A stretch of 64,000 bases of DNA from Actinomycetes bacterium. Lineage in GTDB: Bacteria; Actinomycetota; Actinomycetes; Mycobacteriales; Mycobacteriaceae. Both the position numbers and the translations under genes were made by a program. Location of the stretch: assembly GCA_023461275.1 (NCBI GenBank), contig JAEYMI010000028.1, positions 62,001-126,000 on the forward strand, in the 5' to 3' direction. This document shows, in pieces, positions 1 through 8,061 of the stretch. Each line of letters begins with the position of its first letter. Positions within the stretch are counted from its first letter, which is position 1. Under the pieces are notes generated by a model, which did no database searches, was not told the origin of the DNA, and saw nothing but the letters and a program-made list of their open reading frames with translations.

Positions 1-2
1 CG

Positions 3-407
3 CCGCACATCGCCGAGCCGTTCTTCGCCGGTGGCGTGTGGTGGCGGCACGGCTACACCTACGGCGGTCACGCCGGAGCGGCCGCCGCGGCGATGGCCAA
101 CCTCGACATCATCGAGCGGGAGAACCTGCTCGACGAGGCGGCGCGCCTCGAGGGTGACCTGGCAACGCATTTCGCTCCGCTGGCCGACCTCGACGCGGTC
201 TCCGAGGTGCGTACCGGACTCGGCGCGGTCACCGCGGTGCAGCTCGCCGATCCAGCGCAGGCGGTGCCCTCGGTCGGCAAGCTGCGTGCCCACGGGGTCA
301 GCGGCCGCGCGGCAGGCCAAGGCGCACTGCAGATCTCGCCGTCGTTCGTGATGACCACCGACGAGGTCGCCGACCTGGCGTCGCGTATCGGCGCGGCCCT
401 GAGCTGA
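3..407 (+). CDS. Class III PLP-dependent aminotransferase, C-terminal fragment
   Basis: The open frame enters from the left edge, so only the last 134 residues are present. The stretch around residues 13-30 (HGYTYGGHAGAAAAAMAN) followed by a leucine- and glutamate-rich helix is typical of the small C-terminal domain of class III (omega) aminotransferases, which move an amino group between an amine donor and a keto acid using pyridoxal phosphate. The PLP lysine and the rest of the active site lie outside the window, so the substrate cannot be judged. The stop is 39 bp before the next gene on the same strand, which suggests co-transcription with the kinase-like gene. The family call is fairly sure; specificity is unknown. 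Confidence 0.75.
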   Translation, partial: PHIAEPFFAGGVWWRHGYTYGGHAGAAAAAMANLDIIERENLLDEAARLEGDLATHFAPLADLDAVSEVRTGLGAVTAVQLADPAQAVPSVGKLRAHGVSGRAAGQGALQISPSFVMTTDEVADLASRIGAALS

Positions 408-446
408 CACAGTGCCGGCTGGTTCCATACACTTCCGGGTTGGCAC

Positions 447-1403
447 ATGGCCGAGCCCTTTATCGAAGCGGTGACGACGCGGCGGTGGCAGCACGACGTC
501 GAGGCGTGGATCGGTGACAGGGTCGCCGATCTGGGTCGGCGCCAGACCGCACCGATCGACCGGCACCGCCTCAGGCCGTGGTCGATCCAGCTGATCGTGC
601 CCACCGATCGCGGCCGGATGTGGTTCAAGAGCAATTGTGCCGCAATGTCTTTCGAGGCCGGTCTGCATCAGCGGTTGGCGGAGTTGGTTCCCGATGCCGT
701 CCACGCACCGGCTGCGGTCGATGTCACCCGTGGGTGGATGTTGACCGACGATCACGGACCCACTGTGGCCGACGGTGACCCGGCCGCCGACGTCTGGACC
801 GATTTGCTGGTATCGACTGCGCATATGCAGCGGGAGTTGGCTTCTCACGCCGATACGATCGTGGCGACCGGGCTGCCCGACTGCCGCCCGGAGACCGTCG
901 TCGACCGTTTCGACAGCCTGGTCGACCGACTTGCGGTGCTGCCGACCGCGCATCGGTCGCATCTGGACAACGCGACTCGGTCGGCTCTGTTGGCATCCCG
1001 GTCACGTGTGCTCGAAGCCGCCGACTTGCTTGCAGATTCACCGGTGCCGCCCTCGTTGCAGCACGGTGACCTCCATCCGGGAAATGTGTTCGCCGACAAG
1101 ACCATCTTCGACTTCGGCGATGCGCAGTGGGCCGCGGCGTTCGAGGTCCTCCAAGTCCCGCGGAGGATGATCGCCATCCGCGATGACGCTCCGTGGGATC
1201 GGTTACGTGACGCCTACCTCGACGTCTGGTCCGATCTGATCGACCGGCGCGATGCGCGATCGCTGGCGGCCGCGACGGCGGTCACCCAGGTGGTCAACCG
1301 CGCTGCCACCTGGGCGGATGCCCTGGATGGGGGATCCAGAAGCGATCTCGAGCAGTGGGGAAACGCTCCGCTGGAGACGTTGACCGGACTTCTCCGGAAC
1401 TGA
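447..1403 (+). CDS. Aminoglycoside phosphotransferase (APH) fold kinase
   Basis: A 318-residue protein with the hallmarks of the APH/choline-kinase fold. The catalytic loop motif HGDLHPGN lies near residue 208 (Asp as base, Asn for Mg2+), followed by the DFG-like FDFGDAQW near residue 221. Proteins of this fold phosphorylate small hydroxylated substrates such as aminoglycosides, choline or sugars, and many chromosomal members have unknown substrates. It lies 39 bp after the aminotransferase on the same strand. The ATG at 447 has only a weak upstream purine stretch. Nothing in the sequence points to antibiotic resistance specifically, so it is best read as a small-molecule kinase of unknown substrate. 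Confidence 0.7.
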   Translation: MAEPFIEAVTTRRWQHDVEAWIGDRVADLGRRQTAPIDRHRLRPWSIQLIVPTDRGRMWFKSNCAAMSFEAGLHQRLAELVPDAVHAPAAVDVTRGWMLTDDHGPTVADGDPAADVWTDLLVSTAHMQRELASHADTIVATGLPDCRPETVVDRFDSLVDRLAVLPTAHRSHLDNATRSALLASRSRVLEAADLLADSPVPPSLQHGDLHPGNVFADKTIFDFGDAQWAAAFEVLQVPRRMIAIRDDAPWDRLRDAYLDVWSDLIDRRDARSLAAATAVTQVVNRAATWADALDGGSRSDLEQWGNAPLETLTGLLRN

Positions 1404-1433
1404 ACTGCTTCTCCAAAACTGATGCCGGCGGCC

Positions 1434-2198
1434 TCACCCCTGCGTGGTCGGCAGCACCACCATCGACGCCACGTTGACGTCCGCCGGTTGGGAGACCGAC
1501 CACGCGAGTGCCTCGGCGATCGCGGTCGCTGGGATCGGTGGATTGTCGACCGCGAAGGATGCGAGAGCCTCCTTCGAACCGGGATAGGCCATGTCGTGTC
1601 CGAGGTCGGATTCGGTCATGCCGGGTTCAATGGCACGCACGCGGACGCCGCGAGGGCCCAATTCGGCACGCAAGGTGTGCGTCAGATGGGTGACAGCCGC
1701 CTTGGTGGCGTTGTAGACGGCATACGTCGGCAGCACGATGTGCGCTCCGATGGAGCTGATCAGCACCAGATCAGCCGGCCGCCCCTCGTCGGCGGCGGCC
1801 AGCAGATCGCCGAGACCGGCGCGGGCGGTGTCGAGTACACCCATGACGTTGACGTCGACCATGCGGCGCCACTCGTCCCGGTCGGCGTCGTGGAACGGGG
1901 CAGCGAGCATCGCGCCGGCGTTGGCGACGACGATGTCGGGCGAGCCGAGATGTGTGCGTACGTCGTCGAACGCCTTGTTGACCGATTCGGTGTCGGAGAC
2001 GTCGGTGGCGATGGCCACGCCGTCGATCTCGTCGGCTACCGATGTGATCTTGTCGAGCCGCCGACCGAGCAGCGCGACCCGGGCGCCGCGCGCGGCGAGG
2101 GCGCGGGCGGTGGCCGCGCCGATTCCGGTGCCGGCGCCGGTCACGATGGCGATGCGGCCGGTCAACGGGGCAGAGACGGTGATGTCGGTGTGTGTCAT
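1434..2198 (-). CDS. Short-chain dehydrogenase/reductase (SDR)
   Basis: A 254-residue classical SDR. The dinucleotide-binding motif TGAGTGIG is at residues 20-27, NAG at about 93-95, catalytic Ser near 148, and the YxxxK pair as Tyr162/Lys166 in YNATK. These enzymes oxidise or reduce alcohols and ketones with NAD(P)(H). The Arg-Arg after the second beta strand (LGRRLD) favours NADP(H). It is transcribed away from an XRE regulator with a 101-bp shared upstream region, the usual arrangement for a regulator controlling a neighbouring oxidoreductase. Its end converges with the kinase-like gene. Substrate unknown. Confidence 0.85.
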   Translation of the reverse strand: MTHTDITVSAPLTGRIAIVTGAGTGIGAATARALAARGARVALLGRRLDKITSVADEIDGVAIATDVSDTESVNKAFDDVRTHLGSPDIVVANAGAMLAAPFHDADRDEWRRMVDVNVMGVLDTARAGLGDLLAAADEGRPADLVLISSIGAHIVLPTYAVYNATKAAVTHLTHTLRAELGPRGVRVRAIEPGMTESDLGHDMAYPGSKEALASFAVDNPPIPATAIAEALAWSVSQPADVNVASMVVLPTTQG

Positions 2199-2299
2199 GT
2201 GCTCCAGCGTCGGGCGCGACGGTGTGGTGCACCAGACCGCGATATGAGGGGTCCTCGCACTACCTGGCTACGCGCGCTGTGGCACCTAGACTCGGCAGC

Positions 2300-3124
2300 A
2301 TGAGCGCACTGGGTGACTTTCTCCGGGCACGACGCGAACGTGTCGATCCGGCGACACTCGGGTTGCGCACGGTCGGGCCGCGGCGCACTCCTGGTCTGCG
2401 TCGTGAGGAGCTCGCGAGTCTCGCGGGTATCAGCGTCGAGTATTTGATTCGCCTCGAGCGCGGGAGAGATCGCAATCCGTCGGCCGCGGTGGTCGCTTCG
2501 CTGGCCGACGTTCTCGGACTCGACGACGCCGCCCGCGATCATCTTGCCGCGCTTGCCGATGTGCGCATTGACGTTGATTTCGTCGACGACAACGTCGTCG
2601 AACCGATTCGTGTGCTGATGTCCCAGTGGCAGCAACCGGCGATCGTGATGAATCGCTTCATGGATCTGCTCGCGATCAACGACGCCGGCCTGGCCATACA
2701 CAGCGCCATCGGGTTGACGGTCGGGGACAACATGCTGCGCAGGCTCTTTCGTGATCCGAGGGCCAGGTCGATCTACCTTGATTTCGACGACATCGCCGCC
2801 GAGTCGGTGGCCAATCTGCGGTCACTCACCGGGAGCGACATCGATCATCCGCGACTGCGGGATCTCGTCGGCGAATTGTCCTTGCACAGCCCGCAATTCG
2901 CCGAGATCTGGGCGCGCAACGACGTCCAGATCAAGACCAACGGCGTCAAGCGGATGCAGCTCCCGAGTGTTGGGATCGTCGAAGTCCGTTGGGACACTCT
3001 CGAAGTCGCCGGTGCACGGGGTCAGTGCGTGGTGGTCTATCAGCCGACCGGGGCGTCGAGTGCGCTCAAGCTCGCCGAACTCGACGCGGTCCTCGCATCC
3101 GTCACCCTTCCGTCGGAGCGGTGA
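2300..3124 (+). CDS. XRE-family transcriptional regulator with MmyB-type ligand-binding domain
   Basis: A 274-residue protein counted from the ATG at 2300. An upstream in-frame start at 2192 exists but would run into the SDR gene. The N-terminal 80 residues carry a helix-turn-helix (LRREELASLAGISVEYLIRL) after the typical RTPGLRREE lead. The remaining ~190 residues match the layout of the MmyB-like PAS-type domain found in actinobacterial XRE regulators, which bind fatty-acid-like ligands. It is divergent from the SDR at 1434-2198, which is its most likely target (inference). Its 3' end overlaps the convergent rhodanese gene by 23 bp. Confidence 0.8.
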   Translation: MSALGDFLRARRERVDPATLGLRTVGPRRTPGLRREELASLAGISVEYLIRLERGRDRNPSAAVVASLADVLGLDDAARDHLAALADVRIDVDFVDDNVVEPIRVLMSQWQQPAIVMNRFMDLLAINDAGLAIHSAIGLTVGDNMLRRLFRDPRARSIYLDFDDIAAESVANLRSLTGSDIDHPRLRDLVGELSLHSPQFAEIWARNDVQIKTNGVKRMQLPSVGIVEVRWDTLEVAGARGQCVVVYQPTGASSALKLAELDAVLASVTLPSER

Positions 3125-3524
3125 GCGGATCGGGCGCTCGGCGCGAGCGTCCGGCGTCGCTCTCGACCGCGAAGCCTTCACGCGCCCAATACTCGAACCC
3201 GCCGATCAACTCACGCACGCGGGCGTAACCCAAGGATGCCGCGATCAAAGCGCCACGGGTCGCCGCGTTGCAGCCCGGGCCCCAGCAGTACACGACGATC
3301 GGTTCGTCGCGGTCGGGCACCAGAGCCGCGAGGCGATCGGCGAGCTCGCTGTGCGGAATGTGGGCGGCTCCGGGTATTCGGCCTTGACGCCAGGAGATCT
3401 CGGATCGAACGTCGATCACCACCGGAGCCCGCCCCGATGCGCGATCGTCGGCGAGGTCGGCGGGGTCGGTCTGGTACTCCAGTGCGGCCGCGAAGAATTC
3501 GGCGGCGGTCAGTGATGGGGTCAC
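3102..3524 (-). CDS. Rhodanese-like sulfurtransferase
   Basis: A 140-residue single rhodanese domain. It has VVIDVRSEISWRQGRIPGAAHIP, the CH2A-type signature, around residues 36-58, and the catalytic cysteine loop in VVYCWGPGCNAA around residues 78-89. The loop begins CWGPGC, so the active-site Cys is present. The protein should move sulfane sulfur between thiol acceptors. The GTG at 3524 is the only plausible start before the frame runs into the divergent regulator; the open frame continues upstream without ATG or GTG for about 90 bp. It is divergent from the Lrp-type regulator at 3619, which may control it. Confidence 0.75.
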   Translation of the reverse strand: MTPSLTAAEFFAAALEYQTDPADLADDRASGRAPVVIDVRSEISWRQGRIPGAAHIPHSELADRLAALVPDRDEPIVVYCWGPGCNAATRGALIAASLGYARVRELIGGFEYWAREGFAVESDAGRSRRAPDPLTAPTEG

Positions 3525-3618
3525 GACTCCATCGAAACGAGATTCGGCCGCGATCTGAATAGCCGATCCACGGTAGTCGATGGCGTGGACCCATCGAAAC
3601 CACGGTAGATTCCGATGT

Positions 3619-4077
3619 ATGCCGGGAATCGAACGGTGGGTACCCGATACGACGGATCGCCTGATCATCGCCGAGCTTCAGCGGGATGGCCGGATGACGG
3701 TCGCCGAGCTCGCCCGTGCCATCAATCTGTCGGCGAGCGCCACCGCCGAGCGCCTCCGACGACTTCACGACAACGGCGTCATCACCGGCTATACGGCCGT
3801 GGTGGATCCGGCGGTGCTGGGCTACACCATCACCGCGTTCGTCCGGCTGGCGTACCGGTCGGGAAACTACCGACCGTTCGACGATCTGACGTCGAGCACA
3901 CCGGAGATCGTCGAAGCCCATCACGTCACCGGCGACGACTGTTTCATCCTCAAGGTGTTGGCCAGATCGATGGCCGATCTGGAACGCATCACCGGGCGGC
4001 TGGCGACGCTCGGGTCCATCACGACCAGCGTCGTCTACTCGAGTCCGATCCCGTCGCGACACATCGAACCTGCTTGA
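3619..4077 (+). CDS. Lrp/AsnC-family transcriptional regulator
   Basis: A 152-residue protein from the ATG at 3619. Residues 13-60 form the AsnC helix-turn-helix (LIIAELQRDGRMTVAELARA). The rest is a RAM/ACT-like ligand-binding domain with a VTGDDCFILKVLA strand near residue 110. Proteins of this family form octamers and respond to amino acids. It is divergent from the rhodanese gene with 94 bp between starts, suggesting control of sulfur or cysteine metabolism (inference from context). A strong hairpin follows its stop. Confidence 0.85.
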   Translation: MPGIERWVPDTTDRLIIAELQRDGRMTVAELARAINLSASATAERLRRLHDNGVITGYTAVVDPAVLGYTITAFVRLAYRSGNYRPFDDLTSSTPEIVEAHHVTGDDCFILKVLARSMADLERITGRLATLGSITTSVVYSSPIPSRHIEPA

Positions 4078-4090
4078 CCCGGACGCCGAG

Positions 4091-4123
4091 AAGGGCCCGG
4101 CCTCGCGCGGAGACCGGGCCCTT
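4091..4123. terminator. Bidirectional hairpin terminator between lrp-type gene and ahpD
   Basis: Perfect 10-bp inverted repeat AAGGGCCCGG (4091-4100) / CCGGGCCCTT (4114-4123) with a 13-nt loop, lying between two convergent stops (4077 and 4138). The GC-rich stem with short AA/TT ends can act on both strands. Confidence 0.75.
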
Positions 4124-4137
4124 CGACGATGGCGAGA

Positions 4138-4671
4138 TCAGGCGTTTGCCAGCACCTCGGTGGTCGAGATGGCCTGCGCCACACCGGACAGCGTGGCGGC
4201 GACCTTGACGGCCTCCCACACCTGCTCCTTGGTGAGGCCGCCCTTGCGCACTACGTCGGCGTGCGCCGCGGTGCAGTCATGACAGCCGTTGATGGTCGAG
4301 ACCGCCAGGCTCCACAACTCGAAGTCGACCTTGTCGACGCCGGGATTGCCGATGATGTTCATCCGCAGTCCCATGCGCACCTGGGCGTAGTCCTCGCCGA
4401 GGAAGCTCTTGGCGCGGTAGGACACGTTGTTCATGCCCATGATCGACGCGGCGCCCAGCGCTGCGTTGTACGCCTCGGCAGACAGGATGTCTCCGGCCTC
4501 CTCGGCGATCTCGGTGAGTACCTTGGCATTTCGGGTGGCTGCGGCAGAAGCGAGGAAGGCTCCCCACAGCTGCTGCTCGGTCAGCTCGGTTGAGCGTGCC
4601 AGCGACCCTAGGTTGAGCTTCAGATCCTTCGCGTACTCGGGAAGGGCCTCTTTGAGATTGTCGATGCTCAT
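4138..4671 (-). CDS. ahpD: Alkyl hydroperoxide reductase AhpD
   Basis: A 177-residue protein, the same length as M. tuberculosis AhpD. The catalytic set is Cys130-His-Asp-Cys133 with His137 (CHDCTAAH), and Glu118 supports the proton relay. AhpD is a CxxC thiol protein that links lipoamide/dihydrolipoamide dehydrogenase electrons to AhpC. It lies 12 bp after ahpC on the same strand, so the two form one operon. The divergent oxyR gene is the expected activator. Confidence 0.95.
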   Translation of the reverse strand: MSIDNLKEALPEYAKDLKLNLGSLARSTELTEQQLWGAFLASAAATRNAKVLTEIAEEAGDILSAEAYNAALGAASIMGMNNVSYRAKSFLGEDYAQVRMGLRMNIIGNPGVDKVDFELWSLAVSTINGCHDCTAAHADVVRKGGLTKEQVWEAVKVAATLSGVAQAISTTEVLANA

Positions 4672-4683
4672 GCTCCTGACCTC

Positions 4684-5271
4684 TCAGACGCTCGCGGTCA
4701 GGAGCTCACCGGCGTTGATCGTCGGGTCGCCCTTCTTCCAGTTGCAGGCGCACAGCTCGTCGGACTGCAGCGCGTCCAGGACACGCAGTACCTCGTCGAC
4801 GTTGCGGCCCACCGAGCCGGCGGTCACCGACACGAACTGGATCTCGTTGTTCGGGTCGACGATGAAGGTGGCGCGATCGGCGACTCCGTCGGCGTTGAGA
4901 ACGCCTGCAGCCGTTGCCAGTTCACGCTTGAGATCGCTGAGGATCGGGAACGGAAGGGTCTTCAGGTCCTCGTGCTGGGCACGCCACTGGAAGTGGACGA
5001 ACTCGTTGTCCACCGAGGCGCCGAGAACTTGCGCGTCACGGTCGGCGAACTCGTCGTTGAGCTTGCCGAACGCGGCGATCTCGGTGGGGCAGACGAAGGT
5101 GAAGTCCTTGGGCCAGAAAAAGACGATCCGCCACTTGCCGGGGTGGTCGTCGCTGGAGACCTGGGTGAAGTAGTCGTCGGGCTGCTGGGCGTCGACCTTG
5201 CTGAGGTCGCCCCCGATGACCGCGGTCAGGTTGTATGCCGGGAACTGGTCGCCGATGGTCAGAAGAGCCAT
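4684..5271 (-). CDS. ahpC: Alkyl hydroperoxide reductase AhpC (peroxiredoxin)
   Basis: A 195-residue peroxiredoxin that reduces H2O2, organic peroxides and peroxynitrite in the cytoplasm. The peroxidatic Cys61 is in FVCPTEI, and Cys174 and Cys176 (LCACNW) are the resolving cysteines, the three-cysteine pattern known from mycobacterial AhpC. First gene of ahpC-ahpD. Its start faces oxyR across 139 bp. The ATG at 5271 is preceded by an AAGGAG-type site. Confidence 0.95.
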   Translation of the reverse strand: MALLTIGDQFPAYNLTAVIGGDLSKVDAQQPDDYFTQVSSDDHPGKWRIVFFWPKDFTFVCPTEIAAFGKLNDEFADRDAQVLGASVDNEFVHFQWRAQHEDLKTLPFPILSDLKRELATAAGVLNADGVADRATFIVDPNNEIQFVSVTAGSVGRNVDEVLRVLDALQSDELCACNWKKGDPTINAGELLTASV

Positions 5272-5410
5272 GTCGTAACTCCTTTGTTGTGAGGCGGTTG
5301 TGTGAAGCGGTCAGATGCTCGCCGAGGAGGCGAGCGCAGGATTGCTCACATCCATGGTGCCGCAGACCCGGCAAAAGTGAAACGTGATTAGTAGCACTAG
5401 ACTCATAGGC
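5272..5410. promoter_or_regulatory. ahpC-oxyR divergent control region
   Basis: A 139-bp gap between divergent ahpC and oxyR. By analogy with mycobacteria it should hold both promoters and the OxyR site. A short AT-richer stretch with related ATTAG / CTAGA / CATAG half-sites lies at about 5385-5410, just before oxyR, but I cannot define an exact operator. Confidence 0.5.
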
Positions 5411-6349
5411 ATGTCCGATCAAACTTATCAGCCGTCGATCACTGGTCTGCGGGCACTGGTGGCGCTGGCTCATCGACGGCACTTCGGTTCTGCGGCAACA
5501 GATCTCGGAATCAGTCAACCGTCGCTTTCGCAGGCTCTCGCGGTACTCGAGGCGGGGCTCGGCATTCGGCTCATCGACCGCACTACTCGGCGTGTCTTCT
5601 TGACTGCGGAGGGGGAGGCGTTACTGCCCAAAGCGATCGCGGTGACCGACGCTGTCGACGAGTTCTTGGCCGCGGCCGCCGGCTCCGACGACCCGTTGTC
5701 GGGCACGCTGCGGCTCGGACTGATTCCGACGGTGGCGCCCTACATCCTGCCCACCGTCTTGCGTGGTCTGCGCTCGGAACTACCCGACCTGAACCTGCGC
5801 GTCGTGGAGGATCAGACCGCTCGGCTGAACGCTGCGCTGCGGGAGGGATCACTCGACGCGGCGTGTCTGGCACTGCCGGTGGCGGCTCGTGGCTTGTCGG
5901 AGATCGCGATGTACGACGAGGACTTCGTCCTTGCGCTGCCGGCCGGGCATGCCCTGGCCGGGCGCAAACGCGTGGACCCGAGCGCGTTGGCCGATCTGCC
6001 GTTGCTACTGCTCGATGAAGGGCACTGCCTGCGCGATCAGGCGTTGGAGGTCTGCCGGCTGGCGGGAATCCGCGCCGACGTGGGGCACACCAGGGCAGCA
6101 TCGCTGGCGACGGCCGTGCAGTGTGTCGAGGGTGGCCTGGGTGTCACCCTCATCCCGCGGACCGCGGTCGCCGCCGAAACCGCGGGCGGTGAACTAGCCA
6201 CCGCATCCTTCGCCCTGCCGCGCCCGGGACGTCGCATCGGCCTGGTCTTTCGCGAGTCGTCAGGGCGCGCTGACGCCTACAGCCGGTTGGCCTCGATCAT
6301 CGCCCGGCTCGTCGACGACACCGGGGTGGTCCAGGTCGTCGGCCGCTAG
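5411..6349 (+). CDS. oxyR: LysR-family hydrogen peroxide sensor OxyR
   Basis: A 312-residue LysR regulator from the ATG at 5411. The winged helix-turn-helix occupies residues 9-66 (SLSQALAVLEAGLGIRL) and the substrate-binding domain residues ~95-300. The redox pair is intact: Cys206 in DEGHCLRDQ and Cys215, nine residues apart as in E. coli Cys199/Cys208. Divergent ahpC-ahpD is the expected regulon. The gene is complete, unlike the decayed oxyR of the M. tuberculosis complex. Confidence 0.92.
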   Translation: MSDQTYQPSITGLRALVALAHRRHFGSAATDLGISQPSLSQALAVLEAGLGIRLIDRTTRRVFLTAEGEALLPKAIAVTDAVDEFLAAAAGSDDPLSGTLRLGLIPTVAPYILPTVLRGLRSELPDLNLRVVEDQTARLNAALREGSLDAACLALPVAARGLSEIAMYDEDFVLALPAGHALAGRKRVDPSALADLPLLLLDEGHCLRDQALEVCRLAGIRADVGHTRAASLATAVQCVEGGLGVTLIPRTAVAAETAGGELATASFALPRPGRRIGLVFRESSGRADAYSRLASIIARLVDDTGVVQVVGR

Positions 6350-6364
6350 GACCTGCAGCTAAGG

Positions 6365-6398
6365 TTCCGCCCACCGGCCGGGGTACCGGTGGGCGGAA
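6365..6398. terminator. Hairpin terminator between oxyR and the LGFP gene
   Basis: Perfect 13-bp inverted repeat TTCCGCCCACCGG (6365-6377) / CCGGTGGGCGGAA (6386-6398) with an 8-nt loop, lying between the convergent stops of oxyR (6349) and the LGFP-repeat gene (6414). Likely serves both. Confidence 0.75.
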
Positions 6399-6413
6399 TG
6401 ATCAACCGAGGGT

Positions 6414-8027
6414 TCAGATGTCGTGTCGCCGCACGGCGTCCTCGGTCTTATCGGTGACACTGCGCTGATCTCGACCTACTGCGTTGTTGAGGTAGGTGAT
6501 CTCGATACCGCCGGTCGCGGGTCCCTGATCCTGGTAGTGCACGGCCATACTCGACGAAGCGTCGTCGGCGCGCACTTCCCGGATCACGGTCTCGGCGTCG
6601 GCCGGGATCTCGTGAATCACCTTCGGTGCCACATCCTTTTCGAGCAGCGTCGGTGAGGGCGGCGCCTTTTTCTCAACGACTGTAGGTCTGGGTGGCGACT
6701 TCTTCTCGACCACTGTCGGTGTCGGCGGCACCTTTTCCTCGAAGAGCGCCTTGCTCTCGAAGAGCGCCGGTGTCGGTGGCGTCGCCGCTGGGACATCGTG
6801 GGTCGGGATGTCCCGGGTCGTGGTGCGATCCATCCTCGGCGCGGTCGGGGTGGTGGGCGGCACCCGGCGAGGGGTGTCGACCGGCCGCGGTGGCGGTGGC
6901 GGTGGCGTCGGCCGTCGTGGCGGCACGTGCCCCTCGGTGGCAATCGTGCCGTTCACCCGCCCCTTCACGTGGCCATTGGCGGGTGTATGGCCGTTGGTGG
7001 GTGCATGGCCGTTGGGTCCACGGCCGTTCGGCACGGCCGACAGACCCGCCGCATTCGCCGCCGGTGGCGTCGGCGGTGCCGGTCGCGGCGCGGGCACGTC
7101 GGCCTGCAGGCGCACCGGGGTTAGCGGAACAGATCGAGCCGGCGCGCTCACCATGCGATTACGACGGCTACGCAACCAACTCAGCAGCCCCGCTGCGAGT
7201 ACACCAAGAAGCGCGAGCAACAGCCACGGCCACCAGCGTGAACCGGAGTTGCCGGAACTCGATGCGGTCGTGTCGGACACCTCGACATTCGGGTTGGCCA
7301 CCGAGGGAGTAGGTGCACTCTGCGCGACACTCGGTGCGGTGAAGCCCGGAATGTTCGCTGCCAGCGCGGCCGGTACGGTCGCCAACCCCGCCGTGTCCGA
7401 CCAACTGATCTGCGTGCCGGTGGGTCCGGCGAAACCGGACGTGGTCACACCGTTGGCCGTGGTGGAATCCGTTGTCGGGAATCCGAACGGTCCCTTCGTC
7501 GATCCGCTTGCCCGCCAGGCCTGGAGCACCTTTCCTTCAACCAGATGCGTGCCGGTCGGCTGCGACCAGTAGATGGCCGCCCCGCCTGGCTTGGCGAACT
7601 CACTGAACTTTCCTTGGCCCGTCGCGGTATTGCGCTCGTCGATGGTCGGGAAGCCGATGGCCGGCGGACCGCCGAGCGAGATGTACTTCGCCAAGATCTC
7701 GCCGTACATCACACGAGCGCCGGTCTGCGGGGAGTAAAAGATGGCACCACCGGAGTAGTCGCGCTTGGCGCCACCGGGGACCTCTTGAACTTCCGACGTC
7801 GGATTGCCGAGGTCGGATGTTGCTCCGCCCCACTGAACGTAGTGCTGATTGATCGCGTCAACACTCTGTTGGCTTGGTGCGGCACCGGCCTCGGCAGCAA
7901 CCAACGTCATGCCCACCAGCGCCATCAACCCGACTGCCGAAACGACAAGCGATGTGTACGTTCGTCGGAGCGGTAGGCGCGTGCGCTCGGCGCCCGCCCG
8001 CCCACTCCGATCGCTGAAGAATCTCAT
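6414..8027 (-). CDS. Membrane-anchored LGFP-repeat cell-wall protein with proline-rich tail
   Basis: A 537-residue protein from the ATG at 8027, which has a GAGGAGG site 10 nt upstream; longer frames lack one. Residues ~22-50 are a signal peptide (LVVSAVGLMALVGMTLVAA...GAA). Residues ~55-215 hold three LGFP repeats (LGNPTSEV, IGFPTIDE, FGFPTTDS), a module thought to bind arabinogalactan or peptidoglycan in mycolata. A single membrane helix follows at ~265-284 (WWPWLLLALLGVLAAGLL) with a basic stop (RSRRNR). Residues ~291-537 form a proline-rich, probably cytoplasmic tail. In that tail three consecutive short units share P-T-V-V-E-K-K (two exact and one as PTLLEKD), echoing the VEK repeats of the gene just upstream. 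Second gene of a two-gene unit, 34 bp after the repeat protein. Exported orientation and tail location are inferred from the signal and helix. Confidence 0.75.
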   Translation of the reverse strand: MRFFSDRSGRAGAERTRLPLRRTYTSLVVSAVGLMALVGMTLVAAEAGAAPSQQSVDAINQHYVQWGGATSDLGNPTSEVQEVPGGAKRDYSGGAIFYSPQTGARVMYGEILAKYISLGGPPAIGFPTIDERNTATGQGKFSEFAKPGGAAIYWSQPTGTHLVEGKVLQAWRASGSTKGPFGFPTTDSTTANGVTTSGFAGPTGTQISWSDTAGLATVPAALAANIPGFTAPSVAQSAPTPSVANPNVEVSDTTASSSGNSGSRWWPWLLLALLGVLAAGLLSWLRSRRNRMVSAPARSVPLTPVRLQADVPAPRPAPPTPPAANAAGLSAVPNGRGPNGHAPTNGHTPANGHVKGRVNGTIATEGHVPPRRPTPPPPPPRPVDTPRRVPPTTPTAPRMDRTTTRDIPTHDVPAATPPTPALFESKALFEEKVPPTPTVVEKKSPPRPTVVEKKAPPSPTLLEKDVAPKVIHEIPADAETVIREVRADDASSSMAVHYQDQGPATGGIEITYLNNAVGRDQRSVTDKTEDAVRRHDI

Positions 8028-8061
8028 CTTCGAGTACCTCCTCGTGGTCGGTGGTGGGTGC

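Noticed and set aside
447..1403. Aminoglycoside resistance gene
   Set aside because: Only the generic APH fold is visible; chromosomal context with an aminotransferase gives no evidence for drug resistance.
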